This document shows, in pieces, positions 22,886 through 31,422 of a stretch of DNA of 38,133 bases (its first letter is position 1; the number at the start of each line of letters is the position of its first letter). The position numbers were made by a program, and so were the translations under genes. The notes beneath the pieces are model-generated. The model saw only the letters and a program-made list of their open reading frames with translations, did not search any database and was not told where the DNA came from. Source of the stretch: a virus; the IMG/VR virus record IMGVR_UViG_3300027747_002046, positions 1 through 38,133 of that record; one strand, given 5' to 3'.

Positions 22886-25872
22886 TGGCAACAAATAAAT
22901 TTACTTGTCCACCTCAAAGTAGTGCGGCAAATCAATTCTCTAACAATTTGGTTGGAGTTCAGTTGGTTACCGGTGGAGGATTAACGCAAGCAAATTTTAA
23001 TTTTACAACAGGTATTTCAGAAAAACAGAATCGAACTTTTACGATTGGAACTTTTTCTGACCCTATCAATTTGCAGTCCATGAATATGGAAAACAATATT
23101 GAATCTGCAGAAATTTTAGCCAACAATTATAGAGTTTATCCAAATTACGATTTATCACAAGTTACAAACTTTACACAATACGGATCTTTGGTTAAAAGAT
23201 TATCAACTTCAGTTACAAAGATCATTAACTTTTTTCCTGCGGGATTGGAAGTTTCTCCAAGTACACCAAAGTTCATAACACAAGAAACCGCAATCAACAT
23301 TTCATACGACTCGGTAGAAAACGACACAACATTTGAAGTTTATTTATCATCAATTCAAAATCCATTTGAAATTGATTATTCTACCAATTCAGAAATAAAC
23401 ATGATGTTTAATGAAATGGAAGTTTCTCCATTACGAAATATGAAATTACAATATAAAAAGTATGTTTTATATGTTAATGGAAATCAATACCCTGTAAATT
23501 ACTTATACCCAACAGATAGTTCATCAACAACATTAAAACTTATTGTAGACGGAAACCCATTTCAAGGAAACCAAATTTCTTATGATTATTTAATTGTTAG
23601 ACCAAGCGATTATGAAACGAACAAAGTTTTTAATTTAGATTTTGATCCGGTCGAAAACTTTTTATTAAATAGACAAATTACACCTGCATATACCGCAACA
23701 TTTACCGTACCTGTGGAACAAGAAAACGGGACATTCATTTTGACCAACGACACGGCAACTTGGCCAAGAGCAGGATTTTGGAATTTGGATATTAGATCTG
23801 GTTCTTTTGACAATTATTTGACAAAAATTAATGATTTTGCATATAATATGGATCAATATACCACAAATATTGTATCTAGATTTTTAACAACAGGTGCTCT
23901 TAAAGAATTTGACACACCTGATCAAAGGTTTGAAAAACTACTTCAAATATACGGAAGAAGTTTTGATGAAACAAAAACATTTATAAGTGCTTTAGGAAAC
24001 ATCAATAGCATTCATTATACAATTCAAAACGATATTCCTTCACAATTATTAAAAAATTTGGCACAAACATTAGGTTGGGTTACGAATTTTTCACCAATAT
24101 CTAATGAAGAACTATTACAGGCTGTGTTCACAACTCAACCAAATACTTTTCCTGGTCTACAAATAGGACAAACACCAGAGGAGATAAATTATCAGTTTTA
24201 TAGAAATTTAATTCTAAACTCGGCATACCTTTTCAAATCAAAAGGGACAAGAAAATCTATTGAATGTTTATTAAGAATGATCGGAGCCCCTGAGGCAATT
24301 ACCGAATTTAATGAATATGTTTATCTTGCCGACCAAAGAATTAATATGAGCGAGTTTAATCAACAATACGCTCAAATTAGTACTGGTACATTATTAACAC
24401 AAATTCCCGTTTATGATACAACCGATGTTTATTCAATTCAGGGAATTTCATATACAGGATTTACAACGACATCAACAAATACAAATGTTCTAACGACAAG
24501 AACCGACTATCCTGTTGATGAATTTGGTTGTCCTAAAATGCCAACACCAACAGAAACATACTTTTTTCAAATAGGAGGTGGATGGTTTGAATCGACACCA
24601 CAACATAGAATGCCTGAATTCGCAGTTCCGACAAATGCGGTTTTTACAGGAAACAATCCAAATTATCAAACACAACTTTTACCTTTTAATTATGGTGAAG
24701 AGTATTTGCAAGTTTATAGACATTTTCCTTATATGGATATGGGTTTTAAATTAAGAAACGTTATTGACAACAAAAAAAGTTGGGTAGACACAAATTCAAC
24801 TTTGAGAACAAGTTTTGATGGGGGATTTAATTCATATTATAATGTTGGAGAAGAATGTTTGGTCTTGAATGTTAAAAATGTTGATATAATGATGAATCCA
24901 GCTCAAGGGTTGGCTTATGATGTTTGGTATATGTCAAACAAATATAATTTTCCAATACCAGAACAAGGATTATTTTATCAACCACCTTCCCCATGTTATG
25001 TACCGAACCCATATCCAAAATTAGGTGGGGTTGATTGGACCACAATTGTTCCAAAACCAAAACAAAAAACTTTCTTTGAATTTGCTCAAACTTTTTGGCG
25101 AAACATGATCAATACAAGAAATCGTCAATTTATTACTGATGGAAAAACAGGAGGTTACCCAACACTACAATCAATATATTGGAGATATTTAGAATCACAA
25201 AAATTAGCAGGAGTGCCAAATGACAACTTTACTTATCAAACTATGATTGATTATGTAAATGGGATGGGAGATTATTGGATTCAAATGATTGAACAAATGG
25301 TTCCAGCAACAACTATTTGGAATACGGGAACAAGATTGGAAAATTCAATATTTCATAGACAAAAATTTGTGTGGAGAAGACAAGAAGGTTGTAAGTTTCT
25401 TCCAATTCCTTGTAAACCTTGTAATCTTACAACACAACTATATGTCTTGGATTGTCCGGTACAACAAGTTACTTGTGGTTTATATCCCTGGTCTACTGAT
25501 CCAAACACAACATCATTTGGTATTGTTTTGGCTCAAACTATGTTAGATTTCTTCACATCACAAGGGTTAGATCCAAATAATTGTCAAATAAATACTATTG
25601 TAAGTAATTGGTTTGTTGATGTGAGAGTGAATGGAACAATATTAACACAATATGGTTTCTTTGAAGGTATAGGAACAAATGGATTCCCAACTAGTAGTCA
25701 ATGGGTGACGGCATTATCCGAAGCTTTCGATGGTTTACTAACCGATGGGTATAGTTATAATATTGATGAAACGGATCAAGAGATTGTCGTATTTAATAAT
25801 AATTGTCAACCAAATTTTGACGAACTCCAAATTAATGTTGGAATAAACTTCGAGGTGTATTGTAACGGATAA
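22885..25872 (+). CDS. Baseplate/tail protein with P2 gpI-like segment (995 aa)
   Basis: A large tail protein. The middle (about 340-480) looks like the tail-I / P2 gpI baseplate family: a helix with DQRFEKLLQIYGRSFDETK, then INYQFYRNLILNSAYLFKSK followed by GTRKSIECLLRMIGAPEA (written to mark about 434-473). In P2-like phages gpI links the baseplate wedge to the tail fibre. The N-terminal third is beta-rich; the C-terminal third has a Cys-rich node (CKFLPIPCKPCNLTT, about 837-851). A final ~100-residue module (SQWVTALSEAFDGLL ... GINFEVYC) recurs at the end of the SprB-repeat protein encoded next. It is coupled on both sides by TAATG. A fibre-attachment role is likely. Confidence 0.72.
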   Translation: MATNKFTCPPQSSAANQFSNNLVGVQLVTGGGLTQANFNFTTGISEKQNRTFTIGTFSDPINLQSMNMENNIESAEILANNYRVYPNYDLSQVTNFTQYGSLVKRLSTSVTKIINFFPAGLEVSPSTPKFITQETAINISYDSVENDTTFEVYLSSIQNPFEIDYSTNSEINMMFNEMEVSPLRNMKLQYKKYVLYVNGNQYPVNYLYPTDSSSTTLKLIVDGNPFQGNQISYDYLIVRPSDYETNKVFNLDFDPVENFLLNRQITPAYTATFTVPVEQENGTFILTNDTATWPRAGFWNLDIRSGSFDNYLTKINDFAYNMDQYTTNIVSRFLTTGALKEFDTPDQRFEKLLQIYGRSFDETKTFISALGNINSIHYTIQNDIPSQLLKNLAQTLGWVTNFSPISNEELLQAVFTTQPNTFPGLQIGQTPEEINYQFYRNLILNSAYLFKSKGTRKSIECLLRMIGAPEAITEFNEYVYLADQRINMSEFNQQYAQISTGTLLTQIPVYDTTDVYSIQGISYTGFTTTSTNTNVLTTRTDYPVDEFGCPKMPTPTETYFFQIGGGWFESTPQHRMPEFAVPTNAVFTGNNPNYQTQLLPFNYGEEYLQVYRHFPYMDMGFKLRNVIDNKKSWVDTNSTLRTSFDGGFNSYYNVGEECLVLNVKNVDIMMNPAQGLAYDVWYMSNKYNFPIPEQGLFYQPPSPCYVPNPYPKLGGVDWTTIVPKPKQKTFFEFAQTFWRNMINTRNRQFITDGKTGGYPTLQSIYWRYLESQKLAGVPNDNFTYQTMIDYVNGMGDYWIQMIEQMVPATTIWNTGTRLENSIFHRQKFVWRRQEGCKFLPIPCKPCNLTTQLYVLDCPVQQVTCGLYPWSTDPNTTSFGIVLAQTMLDFFTSQGLDPNNCQINTIVSNWFVDVRVNGTILTQYGFFEGIGTNGFPTSSQWVTALSEAFDGLLTDGYSYNIDETDQEIVVFNNNCQPNFDELQINVGINFEVYCNG

Positions 25873-28058
25873 TGAGTATATCAATTTATAATTTAAACGT
25901 AACGGGAGATTGTAGTAATACAAATTCAGGTAGTGTATTTTTTAACATTACAGGAACAACACCCCCGTTTGCAGTTACCTGTATTACCTCTGGTTGTCCA
26001 TTACCAACATCAGCAGCCACATTAAGTTATTCGGCATCAAGTTTATCAGCAGACACTTATTTTTTACAAATTATTGATGGGGCTTCTAACTCTTATTTAC
26101 AATCAATTTACATATCATCAGGAACAACCGCCACGATTGATTCATTAAATACAAGTTGTGGTTTAGAAAACGGAGAGATTACAGGATTTACTTCGGGTGT
26201 TTATGGTATTGCAACATTTACACTTTATGATGGGGATGATAATTATGTGAGTTCTGCCACAACACCAAACTCAAATTATGTATTTACAAGTTTATCGGCA
26301 GGAACATATTATATTGTTGCTAATGACGGAGGTGGTTGCACAGGAATTACCGCATCTGTCATTTTAACCCCATCAACGGGACTTACATTTGGGGCATATG
26401 TTGTAAATGACGGAAGTTGTATAGGAACTCCAAGTGGAAAAATATTTATAACGGGATTAACACTTCCTGTTTCAGCATATACAATAACTTGGTCTCCAAA
26501 TGTCGGATCACAAACAGGAACAACAATTACAGGATTAACAAGTGGTGTTTATTTGGCGACCATAACAGATCCTAATAATTGCACGACAACAAATTCATTT
26601 ACCGTAAACTCTGTTGGAGCATTAACTTCAGCAGGTTTTATAACAATATCTCAACCAACTTGTTTTTCTAATAATGGGTCAGTTGAGTTTATAATAACAG
26701 GGGGGACTGCTCCATATTTTTTTAGTGGATCATCAGGTCAAGTTGAAATTACTTTTAATGACTCGGTTATTTTTACGGGACTTTCTTCTGGTGGTTATAG
26801 TTTTTTAGTCACAGATGCAGGTCTTTGTACAATTTATGATTCGGTTTCTTTATTAACACCAAACTCGTTTAGTACCGTTGCTGTTAATACAACACCATCA
26901 ACTTGTTCTGTAAATGACGGAACAATACAAGTAATAGTTGATAATGGTTTTGCCACAGAACCAAGTTTATTAATATCAGTGTCTGGTACATCAGGAACAC
27001 AACAAATTGGAACATTAGGAAACCCAAGTCAAACATTTTATGGATTACCAAACGGAACTTATTTGGTTATTGTTGAAACGGCAGGTTGTACATACACTGC
27101 AACAACAAATATAACGTCTATTAGTTTATATACCGTAAGCGCAACAACAACAGGAACTACTTGTGGGTCAAGTAATGGTGTGTTACAAGTTTTAGTGTCC
27201 ACTGGTGGAACATTACCTTATTTATTCACATTAGTTGGACCTTCTTACGCTCCTGTATCAACAACAACACCTGTAGGAACATTTACAAACCTTAGTTATG
27301 GGAATTATGTTCTTACGGTACAAGATTCAGGATCTCCTTCGTGTATTCAAACATTTCCTGTTTATATTAGTTATAGTCAAAATGTGTTTTTCAATCTTTA
27401 TCCCAATCAACCATTCAACGGAAATGACGGGTCAATAACCACAATTATTACATCAGGTGAACCTCCATTTACTTTAACGTGGTCTGGTAATGTTTCAGGA
27501 CAAACAGGGTCTACAATAACAGGTTTAACATCAGGATCTTATTCATTAACCGTAACAGATTCTAGTGGGTGTACGTTAACAAAAACCATAAAGTTATCGG
27601 GAACAAAAAAATATAGTAATTACAGATATTATAATATTTGTGAAAACACATTTGAAGATAGTGGAACAATTACCAAAAGAGATATTAGATCTATGTATTT
27701 GGAAGGATTTTCGGATCTTACAAGTGGAGATACTAATTGTATAATAAATGACGCGACATTTTCAATATATGCTCAAATCGGATCTCAATCTGCTCAAACT
27801 CAGTTTTTTGTTTCAACAGGATCAACCGATTATCCAAGTGATTCACTTTGGGCACAAACAATTACAAACACATTAGATTCGTTTTTAGGTATATCAGGAA
27901 CAACGGTTGATATTATATCAAATAGAATTACGGTTAAAACAACATGCGAAGACATACCAAAAGGATGTATAATTGAACCAATAAATCCATTACAAGATAA
28001 TCAAATAATTGTAAATCTAATTATTGATTACGACATATCTTGTGTTTCGTGTTCTTAA
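25872..28058 (+). CDS. Fibre/adhesin-type protein with seven SprB-like repeats (728 aa)
   Basis: Residues 1 to about 575 consist of about seven tandem Ig-like repeats of 65-90 residues. Each has a Cys near the start (NGSVEFIITGGTAPYFF), a middle TGLSSGxY strand and an end VTDxxGCT. This is the SprB-repeat pattern known from the gliding-motility adhesin SprB of Bacteroidetes and related surface proteins. The last ~150 residues are a different domain whose end (SLWAQTITNTLDSFLG ... DYDISC) matches the C-terminal module of the 995-residue protein upstream, perhaps an attachment or assembly module. It is coupled to that protein by TAATG. Virion fibre with an adhesive shaft is the likely role; receptor binding is inference. 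No signal peptide is seen, as expected for a phage virion protein. Confidence 0.75.
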   Translation: MSISIYNLNVTGDCSNTNSGSVFFNITGTTPPFAVTCITSGCPLPTSAATLSYSASSLSADTYFLQIIDGASNSYLQSIYISSGTTATIDSLNTSCGLENGEITGFTSGVYGIATFTLYDGDDNYVSSATTPNSNYVFTSLSAGTYYIVANDGGGCTGITASVILTPSTGLTFGAYVVNDGSCIGTPSGKIFITGLTLPVSAYTITWSPNVGSQTGTTITGLTSGVYLATITDPNNCTTTNSFTVNSVGALTSAGFITISQPTCFSNNGSVEFIITGGTAPYFFSGSSGQVEITFNDSVIFTGLSSGGYSFLVTDAGLCTIYDSVSLLTPNSFSTVAVNTTPSTCSVNDGTIQVIVDNGFATEPSLLISVSGTSGTQQIGTLGNPSQTFYGLPNGTYLVIVETAGCTYTATTNITSISLYTVSATTTGTTCGSSNGVLQVLVSTGGTLPYLFTLVGPSYAPVSTTTPVGTFTNLSYGNYVLTVQDSGSPSCIQTFPVYISYSQNVFFNLYPNQPFNGNDGSITTIITSGEPPFTLTWSGNVSGQTGSTITGLTSGSYSLTVTDSSGCTLTKTIKLSGTKKYSNYRYYNICENTFEDSGTITKRDIRSMYLEGFSDLTSGDTNCIINDATFSIYAQIGSQSAQTQFFVSTGSTDYPSDSLWAQTITNTLDSFLGISGTTVDIISNRITVKTTCEDIPKGCIIEPINPLQDNQIIVNLIIDYDISCVSCS

Positions 28059-28061
28059 GTT

Positions 28062-28286
28062 ATGGCAAATCAAGTAACCATATATACCATTTCAGGTTTA
28101 ACAACCCCATTTAGTGGATATTGTTGTGATGTATATGGAAATCAATGTTCTTATATTGGAATAATTAGTAGTTTACCAACAACAATAACATTACCAATTC
28201 AATTCAACACAGCCCCTGCGATAGGATTAAAACTAATCAAAGATAATGGATGTGAAAGAATAGAAACAATTAACTGCACCTCATAA
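28062..28286 (+). CDS. Small Ig-like fibre accessory protein (74 aa)
   Basis: A single short domain, MANQVTIYTISGLTTPFSGY, with a Cys-rich middle (CCDVYGNQCSYIG) and an end strand (LKLIKDNGCERIETINC) of the same type as the closing strand of SprB-like repeats. It is a paralogue of the minus-strand protein at 36431-36649. Shared are Q-[VI]-T-I, S-G, a D-x(5,6)-C-x-Y-I segment, a P-x-x-x-x-L-P turn and the D-x-x-C end. It starts three bases after the SprB-repeat gene and is followed by the glycosyltransferase-like gene. It may be a stand-alone tip domain, cap or chaperone; function unknown. Confidence 0.65.
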   Translation: MANQVTIYTISGLTTPFSGYCCDVYGNQCSYIGIISSLPTTITLPIQFNTAPAIGLKLIKDNGCERIETINCTS

Positions 28287-28320
28287 TACACTTGTTTTAA
28301 GTTTTTCATATAATTAAAAT

Positions 28321-29301
28321 ATGAAAGAAATTTTATTTGTTTCGGCACAACCTGACGTTCCTTATTTCATTTGGCAAATTAAATTATACGTTAACAATTT
28401 TATTGAAAACGGAATCGACCCAAGTCAAATTCACGTTGTGTTAGGACTTGTTCAAGGAAAAACAAAACCATCAAAAGAATCTGAAGAGTTAAAAAACTTA
28501 AATATAAATATTCATTATTTTGTTGACGAAAGAATAAAAAAACATTACATCCCGTCAATAAAACCATATTTAATTTCAAAATGGATTCAATCAAATACAA
28601 AGTTTGGTGAATTATTCTTCTTACACGATGCAGATATTATTTTTAGAGAACTACCGAACTTTGATCGGTTGTTGAACGATGATGTGAATTATTTATCTGA
28701 AACGATTGGATATATTGGATATAATTATATTATGGATTGTTGTGATAGATATGAAAATCGTCATCCATCTTCAGAAAAAGGTCAATTGATAAAAGAAATG
28801 GCCGGAGTTATTGGTATTGATGTTGAAACAATAAAGTTAAACCAAGAAAATTCTGGTGGTGGTCAATACCTTATAAAAAACACAAGTTGTGAGTTGTGGG
28901 ATAAGATATATAAAGATTCAACCAAACTTTATGATAAAATGATATCATACCAAAGAAGATTTCCAATATCCCCTGGTGAGATACAATTTTGGACAGCAGA
29001 GATGTGGTCCGTTCTTTGGAATTTGTGGTTGTATAATCATCAAACAAAAATAACAAAAGAATTGGATTTTTCTTGGGCAACAGATTCAGTCGATGTGTAT
29101 AATTCTAAACCCATATTACATATGGCAGGAGTTACTGAAAACCTTAAAACTACAAAATTTTATAAAGGGGACTATATTAATATTGACCCAATAACAAAAC
29201 TTAAAGAAACTCCTAATCATTTTGACTATGTCGATGTTAAGAGTTCAACAATTAAATATATTGAGAATATGAAATCTTATATTAAAAAATACGATGTTTG
29301 A
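28321..29301 (+). CDS. Glycosyltransferase-like protein (GT-A type)
   Basis: Probable nucleotide-sugar-dependent glycosyltransferase. ILFVSAQPDVPYFIWQIKLYV at the N-terminus resembles a Rossmann-type first strand and helix. LFFLHDADIIF (about 99-108) contains D-A-D at 103-105, the DxD motif that binds metal and sugar nucleotide in GT-A enzymes. ENSGGGQYLIK (about 179-189) and the W-rich helix with EIQFWTAEMWSVLWNLW follow, and a histidine lies near ILHMAGVTE, typical of late GT-A active-site residues. It has 326 residues and no membrane segment or signal peptide, so it should be cytoplasmic. Lying inside the fibre gene cluster, it may glycosylate fibre proteins or modify the host surface; both are inference. 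Confidence 0.65.
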   Translation: MKEILFVSAQPDVPYFIWQIKLYVNNFIENGIDPSQIHVVLGLVQGKTKPSKESEELKNLNINIHYFVDERIKKHYIPSIKPYLISKWIQSNTKFGELFFLHDADIIFRELPNFDRLLNDDVNYLSETIGYIGYNYIMDCCDRYENRHPSSEKGQLIKEMAGVIGIDVETIKLNQENSGGGQYLIKNTSCELWDKIYKDSTKLYDKMISYQRRFPISPGEIQFWTAEMWSVLWNLWLYNHQTKITKELDFSWATDSVDVYNSKPILHMAGVTENLKTTKFYKGDYINIDPITKLKETPNHFDYVDVKSSTIKYIENMKSYIKKYDV

Positions 29302-29302
29302 T

Positions 29303-29309
29303 TATTTAT
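29303..29309 (+). promoter_or_regulatory. TATTTAT element upstream of gene 29319
   Basis: TTATTTATAATT, 9 nt before the ATG at 29319 and directly after the glycosyltransferase stop. In gene orientation. Confidence 0.32.
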
Positions 29310-29318
29310 AATTATTAG

Positions 29319-31394
29319 ATGATTGAAAATTGCTACATATTATATTCTTGTGACGGAAGTTTTGAACCCATTGTTTCAAACTTTAGTGGGTTGAGCGCAT
29401 ACTCTGAAACTTTTGTTTCAATAGATATTTTAGATTTGGGAGAAACTCCCGATACTTGTTTTTATGTTTTAAGTTTGGGTGAGATGGAATGTTCCCCAAC
29501 TTATAACATAGATGTTAATACTGGAACAACTTGTGTTTGTCAGTGTTATTGTTATTTTATTAGATCGGCAACTCAGACAACAGATGTCACTTATGTTGAT
29601 TGTAATAACACCATAGTTGTGGACACGATTCAAGAAGGGCAAACATATAATATTTGTAGTAAAGTATTTCCACAATTTGACACAGAAACTCAAATACCAA
29701 TTAAATTAACTGATATTTGTCAAAACAATCAGTGTCCACCAACAATACCAACAGTAAAACCACCAAATGAATGTGATGTTATTACTATTTTCCCAATGAC
29801 AATTGAATGTTTAACTTTACAGCCAACAAATGATAAGAGTTTTGATGGATCAACAACTTTGATTGTAACAGGAGGAACACCACCATACACAATTTTTTGG
29901 GAAGTTGGTAGTTTTGCTCCCGCTCTTACAAATTTAGGTGTAGGACAATATAAAGCAACAGTAACAGATTATTATGGTGATTTTACTGCCACCACAACAT
30001 GCGTGTTAACAGCGGACACATTAACATTGTCTGGTATGTGTTTTGCTGTTAGTGGAGTTTCAAATCAAACGACTTTTTATGTTTATAGTGAAAGTTCTGG
30101 TTTAAAAAATGGAAAACCATATTATAAAATTCAATACGGTGTTGAAACCATTGGATATGTTTTTTGGAGTTCAGAATTAAACTATTGGTCTTTTTGTCAA
30201 ACTTTGGAATGTCAAAATATATCAAACTATAACGATTTGATGACAACAACATTTTATCCGTCAGGAGAAACTGGAGATTGGGATTATATTTCTGACTCAC
30301 CATATTATTTATTACAATCTTATGTTGGACCATGTCAAATTCCAACAATACCAAAGGATTTAACTAGTTTATGTGTTACTTTAGTTGTTAGAAGCCCAAA
30401 ACCAGGAGTTGCAACACAAAGTCAACAAATACAATTAGATCCAAGCAACGACGTAAACGGACAACCAAGTTGGTCGTCATCAACAGGACAATACGTTATT
30501 TATTGGAACACAGGATCAACACCTAATCAATGGACGATGACGGGTTATTCAAGTCCTTACGTTAGTTTAATTAATAATGACCCCACATCACCCCCATTAA
30601 GTAATTGGCAAGTTCAAGGATCTCCTGAAGTGTTTAGTATGGCCGTGGCTCAAGGTGAATGTTTGACAAGTTATACAATAAGTGTAAGCGCTTCAGTAAA
30701 TGACGCCGCTTGCGAACAACAAGGAAGTATTACGGTTTCTGCCGTTGGGGGAGTTGCTCCTTACCAATATTCAATTGATGGGGGAGCGTCATACCAATCG
30801 TCACCAATTTTTAATAATTTAAGTCCTGGTATTTATTCAGTTTTTGTAAAAGATACTCAAACAACGGTAGGGTCTTTAACATCAATTCAAGTGAATAATA
30901 TTCTTCCGACAACATATACATTATTATTAAATGTAAACTATGGTAATGGAACTTTTTCAATAACAGCACCTGTTCTTCCAAATGGAGTTACAATTTCTTT
31001 GAATTTAACAATGACATCAACTTTTAGTTATTACCCAAGTACTTTAAGTCCGGCACCGACATATAATAATATAACAACAATAAATGGAACGACACCAATG
31101 ACGTTAACAAATACGACTTCAAGTACAGTTCCACTAACAGGTCCTTGTACTACTGATCTTCCAGTAACTGTGGTACAGACAAGTAAAACATATACAAATA
31201 CTTTAACTTTTACTAGCGGTCAAGTTATTACAGGTTCAACAACTTCAAGTATTATAAATAACCCAACAGGTTTTTGTGAAAAAGCAATAGGGTCATATAA
31301 TCTTTATATGTCAAGTCCTGTTGTGAATAATTGTGAATGTTGTCAAGTTATTTTAAATAACCCAAAATTAAATCCTGTACCACCAATAGTATAA
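29319..31394 (+). CDS. Fibre-type protein with SprB-like and Cys-rich domains (691 aa)
   Basis: Structural protein built from several modules. The N-terminal part (about 1-80) is Cys-rich with CYILYSCDGSFEP and CVCQCYCYF. A first SprB-like repeat lies at about 174-225 (GGTPPYTIFWEVGSFAP ... VGQYKATVTD) and a second at about 455-520 (VNDAACEQQGSITVSAVGG, then SPGIYSVFVKDTQT). Two copies of an 'N-G-x-x-x-Y ... Y-x-x-[FY]-W ... W' module lie near 260-290 and 380-410. The C-terminal third is Thr/Ser-rich and ends with a CECC cluster. No signal peptide or membrane segment. Fibre or adhesin of the virion is likely; specific binding is unknown. Together with 25872 and 31423 it forms the fibre module. 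Confidence 0.7.
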   Translation: MIENCYILYSCDGSFEPIVSNFSGLSAYSETFVSIDILDLGETPDTCFYVLSLGEMECSPTYNIDVNTGTTCVCQCYCYFIRSATQTTDVTYVDCNNTIVVDTIQEGQTYNICSKVFPQFDTETQIPIKLTDICQNNQCPPTIPTVKPPNECDVITIFPMTIECLTLQPTNDKSFDGSTTLIVTGGTPPYTIFWEVGSFAPALTNLGVGQYKATVTDYYGDFTATTTCVLTADTLTLSGMCFAVSGVSNQTTFYVYSESSGLKNGKPYYKIQYGVETIGYVFWSSELNYWSFCQTLECQNISNYNDLMTTTFYPSGETGDWDYISDSPYYLLQSYVGPCQIPTIPKDLTSLCVTLVVRSPKPGVATQSQQIQLDPSNDVNGQPSWSSSTGQYVIYWNTGSTPNQWTMTGYSSPYVSLINNDPTSPPLSNWQVQGSPEVFSMAVAQGECLTSYTISVSASVNDAACEQQGSITVSAVGGVAPYQYSIDGGASYQSSPIFNNLSPGIYSVFVKDTQTTVGSLTSIQVNNILPTTYTLLLNVNYGNGTFSITAPVLPNGVTISLNLTMTSTFSYYPSTLSPAPTYNNITTINGTTPMTLTNTTSSTVPLTGPCTTDLPVTVVQTSKTYTNTLTFTSGQVITGSTTSSIINNPTGFCEKAIGSYNLYMSSPVVNNCECCQVILNNPKLNPVPPIV

Positions 31395-31408
31395 AATAAT
31401 AAAAACAA

Positions 31409-31415
31409 TATTTAT
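31409..31415 (+). promoter_or_regulatory. TATTTAT element upstream of gene 31423
   Basis: ATATTTATCAT, 7 nt before the ATG at 31423. It has the same extended sequence as the site before the helicase gene. Confidence 0.33.
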
Positions 31416-31422
31416 CATATAA

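Noticed and set aside
28287-28320. Small inverted repeat after gene 28062 as terminator
   Set aside because: Stem of only about four A/T-rich pairs (ACTT/AAGT); not convincing.
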